Assembly (NCBI GenBank): GCA_900299055.1
Contig: OMII01000196.1
Location: 1 to 35,818, forward strand
Length of the DNA stretch: 35,818 nucleotides
Direction: 5' to 3'
DNA from: Pseudomonadota bacterium
GTDB taxonomy: Bacteria > Bdellovibrionota_C > UBA2361 > OMII01
The notes beneath the pieces are model-generated. The model saw only the letters and a program-made list of their open reading frames with translations. It ran no database searches and was not told where the DNA came from. Shown here piece after piece: positions 7,541 to 15,997 of the stretch. The position numbers and the translations under genes are program-made. How positions within the stretch are numbered: the first letter of the stretch is position 1; each line of letters begins with the position of its first letter.

Positions 7541-9595
7541 ATGGCTCTCACCGAACAGGAACAATCAGCCCTAACGCACGAGGAAACAATATTCCTCACC
7601 GTCAAGCGCTCTATCTCCGATCAGATTACTCGAGCTGAGGACCGACTCTACCACGAAAATCAACGCGCCCGCGCTCTCACCTCCGAGATTCACGAGACCC
7701 GTAGAGCCGAAGACAAGGCACTCTTGGCCTCTGACGAAGCAGTGTCCCACGGCCTCAAGGACCACAAGCGAGAAGAGGTGGAAACTCTGCGCGTTCAGGC
7801 TAACAACCCATATTTCGCTCGTATCAAGTTAGAGGAGGAACTTTCAAACGGTTCAACAACTCTGATTGAGTACAAGCTTGGATTCTCAGCTAATACAGAC
7901 TTGCGTATCGTCGACTGGCGGCGGGCCCCAATTTCAAAGCTCTATTACGAGTATCAGGAAGGCAGTGAATACGTCGAGGAAATACTAGGTCGCGAACGTG
8001 TCGGAAAAGTGCTTGAGCGGGTTCGCGTCGACATCGACAAAGGCTCTCTCAGGTCGATCGAAAATCGCTACGGCACCTTTGTCTGGGATGCGGTAACCGC
8101 GTCGTGGACAAACAAAGCGGGCCGACACCACAGAGGAAAATCAAACGAGGGTCAACTACCCGAAATCCTCTCCCTGATCACCGCCGACCAGTTCCGCTCG
8201 ATAACCGTCGACGCGAATACCGCTGTCCTCATTCAGGGCGTAGCCGGCTCAGGCAAAACTACGGTGGCTATTCACCGGCTTGCGTGGCTTCTCCATCCCG
8301 ACAACTCCCAGCTCACTGCAAGCGACGTGGGGATCGTGGTCTTAAGTCCCGCCTTACGTGCCTACATCGAAAATTCTCTCCCATCCGCCGGGCTCTCTGA
8401 TATCTCTGTCCAAACCTACCACGAGTGGGCCTGGCGAAGTCTAAAGACGCTACCAGACGCAAAAGATATGCAGGTGTCGCGAAGTTCCACAGCCGCACCT
8501 CTGGGCGCGACCCGCGTGAAGCGATCTTTGGCGCTACTCAAGACACTCGAAAGCGCTGCCACACGCTCCGGTCACGGCACTACTCGATATGCTGACCTTC
8601 AGGCCGAGCTACTCGCAATCCTATCCAAGCCCGAGGAGATTCTCGCCAGAGATGACTCTCGAACGCTCTCCCGGGAGATAATTGAACTTGCGCTGCGCAG
8701 AACGCAGGAGAGCTTTGAAGAGGGTTTGCTGGACTGGGAGGATGACGCTCTCTTGCTGCGCTTATTTCAGCTCCACACTGGGGGCACCCAAACCAATGGA
8801 AACTCTCTTGGAACCTACGGGCATCTGATCATCGACGAGGTGCAGGACCTATCTCCTCTCGAGCTCGCTACTGTTATCTCAGCCGTCAAGGAGCACAAGG
8901 ATTTAACGCTCGTTGGTGACACGGCGCAAAATCTCGATGTTACACAGTCCTTCCCTGGCTGGGACGCTCTGCGACGGCACTGGAATTTTAGTGAGGATAT
9001 GTCACGCTACATATCACTTGAGGTAAGCCACCGATCGACTCTGCCAATAATGCGTCTTGCGGCTTCTATTCAAAGATCTGAATTACCTCGAACCGGCCGG
9101 CACGGTCGAACTCCGATCTGGTTCCATTGCCGCGATGAAAGCCAGGGCATCGAGCACGTTCTCAAATGGCTGATGAAGGCGTCTGAGCTGTTTCCGACAA
9201 AGATCGCCGCTGTAATCTGCGCCACACCCGAGGACGCAGCATTCGCTTTCAAAATGCTTCAGCCAACGTTTGGACCCCGTGTCCGCCGTGGTGATTCACA
9301 CTCGTTCTCGTTGGAAGAAGGCATTCTCGTTACCGACGTTCGCCAAGTGAAGGGTCTCGAATTCTACTCGGTCCTCCTGTGGAATCCAACCTCCCACTCA
9401 TACAGAGGCGACGAGCTTGGACAGAATCTTTTATACGTTGCAGTTACACGAGCCGAGGAGAATCTCTGCCTCGTGACCTGGAACCGCCCGTCAAAGCTGT
9501 TGCCATCCTTTGGCGCCTCACGCCTCATTCGATCTATGGATATGACAATCCAAGACGAGAGCCCCTCTGACTCAACCGCGGGCAACGATGATTGA
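7541..9595 (+). CDS. HelD/UvrD-Rep-like superfamily 1 helicase (RNA polymerase recycling ATPase HelD-like)
   Basis: Coiled-coil N-terminus, DWRRAPISKLYYEY, Walker A IQGVAGSGKTTVAIHRLAWLL, IDEVQDLSPLE, GDTAQ, VTDVRQVKGLEFYSVLLW, LYVAVTRAEENL. Confidence 0.88.
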   Translation: MALTEQEQSALTHEETIFLTVKRSISDQITRAEDRLYHENQRARALTSEIHETRRAEDKALLASDEAVSHGLKDHKREEVETLRVQANNPYFARIKLEEELSNGSTTLIEYKLGFSANTDLRIVDWRRAPISKLYYEYQEGSEYVEEILGRERVGKVLERVRVDIDKGSLRSIENRYGTFVWDAVTASWTNKAGRHHRGKSNEGQLPEILSLITADQFRSITVDANTAVLIQGVAGSGKTTVAIHRLAWLLHPDNSQLTASDVGIVVLSPALRAYIENSLPSAGLSDISVQTYHEWAWRSLKTLPDAKDMQVSRSSTAAPLGATRVKRSLALLKTLESAATRSGHGTTRYADLQAELLAILSKPEEILARDDSRTLSREIIELALRRTQESFEEGLLDWEDDALLLRLFQLHTGGTQTNGNSLGTYGHLIIDEVQDLSPLELATVISAVKEHKDLTLVGDTAQNLDVTQSFPGWDALRRHWNFSEDMSRYISLEVSHRSTLPIMRLAASIQRSELPRTGRHGRTPIWFHCRDESQGIEHVLKWLMKASELFPTKIAAVICATPEDAAFAFKMLQPTFGPRVRRGDSHSFSLEEGILVTDVRQVKGLEFYSVLLWNPTSHSYRGDELGQNLLYVAVTRAEENLCLVTWNRPSKLLPSFGASRLIRSMDMTIQDESPSDSTAGNDD

Positions 9596-9730
9596 CCGAT
9601 CCTGTAGCGATCTGTCCGAACTAGTATCACCGCCCACCGCTGGAATCATTTGTTGAGCCCCGCTCTTTAGTAGATTTGCACAAAGCCCTAGAATCCCGGC
9701 GCAGCGATTTTAAAATCATGAGGTTGCGGT

Positions 9731-11104
9731 ATGAGCCCAATCACCAGCACAACAGCCATAGCCACCACGGTAACACCGAGCTTCGCCACTCTCGTTGGCG
9801 CCAAGATAGACGTTTCCCATCAAGACTGGCTACCGTGTCCAAACTTGGACGACGCATCGCCGCAAGTGATACGAGAAATTGAGGACCAGTTGAGCGCTCA
9901 GCTACCGAGTGGCGACACCCGCCTTGCCTACATAGGTCGCAACCGATTTGAAGCGCTTCCAGTGCGCGAGGCGCTACTCCTCGACCAGGACCGGCGCATC
10001 ACTGAAGAGCGAGCGACGTTAACGTACCCTTCAAGGACTGGCCGGACCCTGGACCCCGCACTCGCCTCATGCGTGTTATTCGCTGGTACAGGTAGCCGCG
10101 ATCTGGGCGAGCGAATCGCCACAAGACTCGGAGCTAAGCCGGGGCAGCTCCTGGTCGAGCAGTTCGCCAACGGCGAGTCTCGAATCGTGGTAAATGAGAG
10201 TGTCCGCGATAAGGATGTGTTCGTTATCCAAAGCGGGACCCCGCCCGTAAATGAGAGCTTTGTGGAATTAAATCTTACAGTCGACGCACTCAAGCGAGCC
10301 TCCGCTCGCAGTATCACTGCCGTAGTCCCTTATTTTCCTTACTCTCGACAAGATCGAAAGGATAAGCAGCGCGCACCAATCAGCGCTCGCTGGGCCGCTG
10401 ATGTACATGAAATATCAGGCGTTAATCGGGTGGTGACAATCGATATCCACGCAGAGCAAATCGAGGGCTTTTTCTCTGTGCCGATGGACAATCTAGCCGG
10501 TTTCCCACTCATGGTGCCGCATCTTGCCAAGAGGTATGGAAGCAGCAAGATAGCGATCGTGAGCCCCGACGCAGGCGGAATGAAGCGCGCAGAAGCCGCA
10601 GGAGAGGCGCTTGCCCGACACCTATCGCGTTTTTCGGAAGAAGAGGGCTACACCATTGATGCTGAGATCCGTGTTGAAGGTATGTATAAACGCCGAGACA
10701 AGCCGGGTCATGTTGCCGAGTCTAAGCTTATCGGAGATGGCGATAGCATACGCGGCGCTACCTGCATTCTTGTAGACGATATGATCGACACAGGAGGCTC
10801 CTCGATTAAGGCTGCGCAATTGCTGCGGTCGTCCGGGGCCAAGAACATAGTTCTCTGTGCTACGCACCCAATATTCTCTAAGCAGTGTGTCGAGAATTTC
10901 AGAAAAGCCCCAGACGATGGGGGTGGGCGACTTATCGACGAGGTCGTTGTAACCGATACCATCCCCCTGCGACGCGGTCAGGGAGATCTGATCACGGTCA
11001 TCTCGGTGGAGACGCTACTGGCGGAGGCAATCCGTCGCATCTGCAGCGGCGCCGGAGCTTCCCTGCGAGAGCTCCAAGGGTTCACCGGCTCTTTTGATAA
11101 TTAG
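9731..11104 (+). CDS. prs: Ribose-phosphate pyrophosphokinase with ~110-aa N-terminal extension
   Basis: PRPP synthetase core: CVLFAGTGSRDLGERIATRLG, FANGESRIVVNESVRDKDVFVIQS, VPYFPYSRQDRKD, IDIHAEQIEGFF, PRPP loop LVDDMIDTGGS. Confidence 0.92.
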   Translation: MSPITSTTAIATTVTPSFATLVGAKIDVSHQDWLPCPNLDDASPQVIREIEDQLSAQLPSGDTRLAYIGRNRFEALPVREALLLDQDRRITEERATLTYPSRTGRTLDPALASCVLFAGTGSRDLGERIATRLGAKPGQLLVEQFANGESRIVVNESVRDKDVFVIQSGTPPVNESFVELNLTVDALKRASARSITAVVPYFPYSRQDRKDKQRAPISARWAADVHEISGVNRVVTIDIHAEQIEGFFSVPMDNLAGFPLMVPHLAKRYGSSKIAIVSPDAGGMKRAEAAGEALARHLSRFSEEEGYTIDAEIRVEGMYKRRDKPGHVAESKLIGDGDSIRGATCILVDDMIDTGGSSIKAAQLLRSSGAKNIVLCATHPIFSKQCVENFRKAPDDGGGRLIDEVVVTDTIPLRRGQGDLITVISVETLLAEAIRRICSGAGASLRELQGFTGSFDN

Positions 11105-11197
11105 CATCTCAACAACATCGAGACGCTGATCTTTCCCCTTTTGGAGGCTGTCGAGTCTTGATACTCTCGCCGGTATCTTTATTCGTACGGAGTTCTT

Positions 11198-11758
11198 ATG
11201 GTCCTTGGCTGGGTAAAATCAGTTTCGATTCTGTCGGTTGTTATCGGAACTCTCTCGCTTCTCTCAAGCGAAGCTGGGGCCGAGTCTGCCGCATCGATGG
11301 AGCGCGCCGCACGCAAGGCACTTAACGAACTGTACGAGACAACCCCTGGTGCTAAGGCACTCGCTGACGACGCTGTCGGCGTTTTGGTATTTCCGAGCAT
11401 TGTAAAGGGCGGGTTTGTATTCGGTGCACAGTATGGCACCGGAGTTCTCTTTAAGGGCAATGAGGCTCACGGATACTACAGCACCGCATCGGCGTCATTT
11501 GGACTACAGGCTGGTGTACAAAAGTTCGGATATGCACTCTTCTTCATGACCCAGGAAGACCTCAGCTGGCTCAAGAAATCGAACGGCTGGGAGCTCGGAG
11601 TTGGTCCATCAATCACCATAGTAGACAAAGGAATCGCCTCATCCATCAGCACGACCACCGCGCAAAAGGGCGTGTATGCCTTCTTCTTTGATCAGCGCGG
11701 CCTCATGGCCGGCGTGGGACTACAGGGGACTAAAGTCACTCGGATTATCCCAGACTAG
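11198..11758 (+). CDS. SYLF/Ysc84-domain lipid-binding exported protein
   Basis: Signal peptide; VLVFPSIVKGGFVFGAQYGTGVLF...GYYSTASASFGLQAGVQKFGYALFFM...GVGPS, typical of SYLF. Confidence 0.9.
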   Translation: MVLGWVKSVSILSVVIGTLSLLSSEAGAESAASMERAARKALNELYETTPGAKALADDAVGVLVFPSIVKGGFVFGAQYGTGVLFKGNEAHGYYSTASASFGLQAGVQKFGYALFFMTQEDLSWLKKSNGWELGVGPSITIVDKGIASSISTTTAQKGVYAFFFDQRGLMAGVGLQGTKVTRIIPD

Positions 11759-11826
11759 CGATATAACGGCAGCTTTTGGCAAAAATACCGGTGTACCCAG
11801 CTACGTAGCCTGGTATATACTTGCGT

Positions 11827-14148
11827 ATGGCTCCTGTAACTATCGAACACCCTCTAGATTGGGGTTATCACTACCAGCTAGTGTTCGTATACACCCCCGG
11901 GACACGACATTTCGCAGGCCGAATTGTGGGTCCAATCGGAACCACTGGCCGCGTCGAACATCATCTCGTTCAACTCATCTCTCTTTCGGTAGCAGGTGAA
12001 TCGCTGAAGTTTCATCGTCGTAAAGACGGATCGCCATCCCTATCTCTCAATCTTCCACCCTCCGCCAGCGCCACTTTTCCGGTCGAGATTCGCCTTGGTG
12101 GCAGCTCGGAGAAGCAAGGAGAGCTCTTTGGTCGCTATCGAGTAACGTCAAAGGGAGTTGAGTACGGCGAGGTCTTTCAAAAGCTCACCGTCTTGGAGAC
12201 GAGAATGCTGGCCAACGAGAAGCTCCACCGCTGGTTGCCGTATCCAAGAACTCCACTCAAGCCGCCCATTCTCAGGACCGACCTGCATACCCACAGTTCT
12301 GGGCAGGTATCGTCTGCAGGGCTTATGGAGATAGCGCTGCGAAATAAAATCCCCTACCCGACAAGACTCCTCGGCGCGCTCGGAATCCCGTTCTCTCGGG
12401 AAGATGTCTGCATGACTAAGCGCTACTTCTACGCCCCAACTGACGGTCCCGAGATAGGCAACATCCCAGCCGAAGAAGAGGCGGTTCCTCTTGATTCTCT
12501 CTCAACTCACAGCAGAAACGTCCTGGCTGCGGCGATGTCAGTGCCACCCGACAGGCAGGTCACCTTTGGCGACTTAGAGGTGTCTGTATATCGATTTCGA
12601 ACTCCTATAGCTAAGGCGCCAGCGCTTGCCAAAGATCTGCTCTACAAGTACGCAGAAGAGTACGCGCAGCAAGGCGTTCAGTATGCGGAGATCACCGCCT
12701 CTTCTACGAGCTTTCTTATTCCCGAGCACCTCGCACTTATCCATGAAAATCTTCCCACGATCGAGGCCGAGACTGGGGTCAAAATCAGATTTCTCGCCGG
12801 CCTCGCCAGGAACCTCCCAGACGAACTACTCGCTCGGGAAGTTGAGAAACTCACAATCATGGGCAAGAGCCCATATATCGTTGGCGTAGATTTTGTTGGT
12901 TTTGAGGATAACAAGGTCGAGGACCTCGAGCCGCACATTCAATCGATCGCGGCTTGGGCCAGTAAGAACGACCCTGAGTTTACACTCCGAATACACGCTG
13001 GCGAGAACAGAAAAAATCTTGGGAATGTTCGTGAATCGTTGCGACTAGCGCAAAAATATCGAATGCGAGTGCGTATCGGTCACGCCGCTCACGGTCTTGA
13101 TCAGCAGGCGCTGGAGATCGCGGAGTCTCTCGCAAAAGATAATTTAGTCATGATCGAGTTCAACCCCGACTCGAACCTAGCCCTCAACAACATCGACACT
13201 GCTGAGGAGCTCGAGATGGTTCAGTGCCTCAACCGCTCCATTCCGTTTGTTGTGTGCTCAGACGCAGGTGGATTGTTTCAAACTGACATCTGGCAGATAG
13301 ATGATACAGCATCATTTGCAGGACTCAAGGAGCACCACTTCGACATAATCGCCAAGCATGAGAACGATCATATACAACGAGAATCAAGGCGATTTCAGCG
13401 AAAGATGGAGAGCCTTCCCGATAACTATCTATCCCAAGTGGCGGCACGCATAGCGGAGCTACCAGCACTAAAGGTGAGCAGCAAGCATGCCAATCCAGCG
13501 ATCAAGAGGGCTTTTGAAGAACACCTCGCGGCCCTTGGAATCGAGTTCTCTCAACCAAGTATTGCCCAGGCGACTCATGAAAAACGACCGATTCTAATTC
13601 TCGGGGCTTCCGGAGCGCGCTGGTGGGATAAAATATCGCCAGACCACCACACGCTTATCACCGAACTACTGTCTGGCCTAGTATCGGCTATTGACCCACG
13701 CGCTGCGTTTCTTATGATCGGCCGCCCCAAGGACGCGGGAATCACAACCGCCCTATCTTCGGCTGTTATTCAGCACAACACCTCTCACTGCATCGAGGAT
13801 CAAATCTCGCTTATAAGTGCCACCGTACAGGCCGACCAGACTCGTCAGTCATTTTCGCCCGGCCTTACCCATGTGCTACCACTATACGGCGGCCTTTTTA
13901 CCGTGCCACATCAACTCGTCGACTACGTGGCCGCTCTCGGGGGCATGGTGATCTTTATCGGAGGTGGCACCTTCGTGCGTGACGCTATCCTTGTCGCGCG
14001 CGAGCGGAACGTTGCGTTTGCGCTTATGTATGGCCCAGCTGGCGCGTCTACGGATAAGGCTGTTATGTTTTCAAGAGACCGGCAGTTCACCGACCTTGCA
14101 GGGCTCCTTGCGCTGATCCGACAGCACAGACCTGATCTGCTGCGCTAA
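11827..14148 (+). CDS. Multidomain protein: N-terminal uncharacterised domain, adenosine deaminase-like core, C-terminal SLOG/LOG-like domain
   Basis: ADA-type metal/catalytic motifs DLHTHSSG (HxH), RIHAGE, RIGHAAH, VVCSDAGG; C-terminal RPILILGASGARWW...GGMVIFIGGGTFVRDAILVARERNV resembles a Rossmann/SLOG nucleotide-binding fold. ATG at 11827 preferred over TTG at 11821. Confidence 0.75.
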   Translation: MAPVTIEHPLDWGYHYQLVFVYTPGTRHFAGRIVGPIGTTGRVEHHLVQLISLSVAGESLKFHRRKDGSPSLSLNLPPSASATFPVEIRLGGSSEKQGELFGRYRVTSKGVEYGEVFQKLTVLETRMLANEKLHRWLPYPRTPLKPPILRTDLHTHSSGQVSSAGLMEIALRNKIPYPTRLLGALGIPFSREDVCMTKRYFYAPTDGPEIGNIPAEEEAVPLDSLSTHSRNVLAAAMSVPPDRQVTFGDLEVSVYRFRTPIAKAPALAKDLLYKYAEEYAQQGVQYAEITASSTSFLIPEHLALIHENLPTIEAETGVKIRFLAGLARNLPDELLAREVEKLTIMGKSPYIVGVDFVGFEDNKVEDLEPHIQSIAAWASKNDPEFTLRIHAGENRKNLGNVRESLRLAQKYRMRVRIGHAAHGLDQQALEIAESLAKDNLVMIEFNPDSNLALNNIDTAEELEMVQCLNRSIPFVVCSDAGGLFQTDIWQIDDTASFAGLKEHHFDIIAKHENDHIQRESRRFQRKMESLPDNYLSQVAARIAELPALKVSSKHANPAIKRAFEEHLAALGIEFSQPSIAQATHEKRPILILGASGARWWDKISPDHHTLITELLSGLVSAIDPRAAFLMIGRPKDAGITTALSSAVIQHNTSHCIEDQISLISATVQADQTRQSFSPGLTHVLPLYGGLFTVPHQLVDYVAALGGMVIFIGGGTFVRDAILVARERNVAFALMYGPAGASTDKAVMFSRDRQFTDLAGLLALIRQHRPDLLR

Positions 14149-14362
14149 AAAGAACCGTCCAGTGCCTGAGACTTTCTCCCGGATGATGGTTATCTCACGT
14201 TAAATCAATGCCTTGTGCGATTTAAGGGCGAAGCGTGGAAAACTCCTCGTAAAAGGCTTAGTCTCTCCAAGCTCTTTTCCCCTTTTCATACGGGTACTCA
14301 GCGCGACAAGCGCAAGGTTTTTCATCCTGGGCGTAAGCCCATACTTTTTTAAGGGGATTGGT

Positions 14363-14917
14363 ATGAGAGGACTTTTGTTTCTCTGTCTCGTTACCGCGTC
14401 GGCTCAGATGAGCTTGGCGCAGACTCCAGCGGAACCACCGTTCCGCATGGAACTGGTCCAGAACCTCGGCGTGTCTTTTGAGGGTCCACGAAACTGTTGG
14501 TCGATTGTGAATACGGGTGGAGGCACCAAGGTGGCCTTCATTGATTCCGCCGGATCAATGCTGGCCTATCGACTGGTGTCGTGGGATACCACCAACCCAG
14601 CCGAGCTCGCCGTGCGGGACGGTGCACTAATGGTGAAGTACCTGGGTCGAACGTATCAGTTTGCTCAGCAGGTACGCTACGAACACCGACTGGTGGTAGC
14701 ACCTGTGACACGAGTGTACCAGGGACTCATCTTCCAGTGGCCTCACACCCAGCATGAGTGGGTTCAGGTTGCTGTACCAGTGTACGGGCCTCAGTGGCAG
14801 GAAGTACTACCGCCGCCAACTCTTAATGGTACTCCCAGAGAGAGCTCGGCGCCCGTGACTCCCTCAACGGCACCATCAGGACGACAAAGAGCGCCTGATA
14901 CGACCACTATGACTTAG
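14363..14917 (+). CDS. Hypothetical exported protein
   Basis: Signal peptide MRGLLFLCLVTASAQMSLAQ; ATG at 14363 preceded by purine-rich AAGGGGATT. Confidence 0.7.
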   Translation: MRGLLFLCLVTASAQMSLAQTPAEPPFRMELVQNLGVSFEGPRNCWSIVNTGGGTKVAFIDSAGSMLAYRLVSWDTTNPAELAVRDGALMVKYLGRTYQFAQQVRYEHRLVVAPVTRVYQGLIFQWPHTQHEWVQVAVPVYGPQWQEVLPPPTLNGTPRESSAPVTPSTAPSGRQRAPDTTTMT

Positions 14918-14954
14918 TGGTTTTAAGGGTTTTCAACGCTCGCGCTGAAAACCC
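14903..14954 (+). terminator. Tandem hairpins at gene end
   Basis: ACCACTA-tgact-TAGTGGT then TTTT (stop codon lies inside the stem), followed by GGGTTTTCA-N10-TGAAAACCC. Confidence 0.6.
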
Positions 14955-14992
14955 GCCTTATGTGGGAATTATCCGCCAGTCGTTCGCTGTGT

Positions 14993-15319
14993 TTATGCGC
15001 ATCGCTCGTAGGAGCCTGCCTGTCGAAGCGCACGTAGGGACTCCAAGATATGTCCTGCATCCATCTTGATCATCAGGGAGGCTCTGCGGACCAAGTCAGT
15101 AAGGCGCTCCGCCTCTCTCCAGTTTCGCTGATCTGTAGCACGCTCGAGGTCTGCTACAAGGCATCGCTGCCTGCGCACTACCTCGCGGTAGGACTCCATA
15201 CGGTGTGACAGCTCCCGGTCTTTAAGCGCCAATGGCTTTACCGCTGCAGCCGCTCCGGCGATCGCTACATCGAGAGCGTTAAGCGCCTGATTAATCTTGA
15301 GAGTTGCATCTGCTTTCAT
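14993..15319 (-). CDS. Hypothetical helical/coiled-coil protein
   Basis: 108-aa ORF, Lys/Glu/Arg-rich heptad-like composition, no competing ORF of comparable quality. Confidence 0.6.
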   Translation of the reverse strand: MKADATLKINQALNALDVAIAGAAAAVKPLALKDRELSHRMESYREVVRRQRCLVADLERATDQRNWREAERLTDLVRRASLMIKMDAGHILESLRALRQAGSYERCA

Positions 15320-15411
15320 AGGGGCTTTTCGTATCGCCTAGCACAACCAATTCACAGATATATATCCACCCGCAGCCACTCGTTGCTTCACACTAATTTA
15401 AGCGTGTTGGT

Positions 15412-15546
15412 ATGGAGAAGTGCGACAGGTGCGATGCGGGCGCCCTGTACAAGATCCCATCGACAGTCATCTTACCTGCCGTTCTTAGGTCATCTCTGCC
15501 GCTGTTGCGATATCCTTCGCTACGGCCGTGGCTACGAGAGCACTAG
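15412..15546 (+). CDS. Possible small CxxC protein (44 aa in the 0 frame; may be frameshifted)
   Basis: ATG GAG AAG TGC GAC AGG TGC: MEKCDRCDAGALYKIPSTVILPAVLRSS...; a second CxxC (HLCRCCDILRYG) lies in the +1 frame. Confidence 0.3.
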   Translation: MEKCDRCDAGALYKIPSTVILPAVLRSSLPLLRYPSLRPWLREH

Positions 15547-15833
15547 ACGAGATACGCGTCATCCCAGAAGACGATGGACTCAACACCGAGTTGGTGCGCT
15601 TCCCCATTTACAAAGTCGCCGATAAAAGTTGCGGCCCGATCACGCTGAGAGGCTAACTCGTTAAGATAGTCTTGTGTAGATTTGATGTAGACTGTCGCGC
15701 CCGTATCGAGCGAGAGCTTTGCGTAATACAGCCCACTATCCTCGTAGCAGTCCGCTTCTCCGATTAAGGTATAATCGACAACATGACCTGATAAGGTATC
15801 CCGACCACTGATCATCTTCTGAATGTCTTCCAT
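15543..15833 (-). CDS. Hypothetical protein, 96 aa
   Basis: Acidic soluble ORF MEDIQKMISGRDTLSGHVVDYTLIGEADCYEDSGLYYAKLSLDTGATVYIKSTQ... Confidence 0.65.
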   Translation of the reverse strand: MEDIQKMISGRDTLSGHVVDYTLIGEADCYEDSGLYYAKLSLDTGATVYIKSTQDYLNELASQRDRAATFIGDFVNGEAHQLGVESIVFWDDAYLV

Positions 15834-15997
15834 GGTGCTCTCACGTTAAAAGTGAACCAGCCTTACTGACGAGGTTCTAGTCGGTGGAGCATCCGTAGAC
15901 CTAAAGAGCTTTTCGCTGTACTCAACCGTCGAAACTTTGACGCTTCCTCTGCCTGGCTAGCCATCTGCTGGCAAACGATGCCATTTTATAGGGGCGC

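Noticed and set aside
9928-10317. 129-aa minus-strand ORF
   Set aside because: Antisense shadow of prs, Ser/Arg-rich.
11827-14148. RADAR (RdrA/RdrB) anti-phage system
   Set aside because: ADA-like core present, but no large AAA+ ATPase (RdrA) in the neighbourhood.
14191-15852. TCTCACGTTAAA occurring upstream of both 14363 and near 15840 as a shared regulatory box
   Set aside because: Shared 12-mers are expected by chance many times in a 36-kb window; no further similarity around them.
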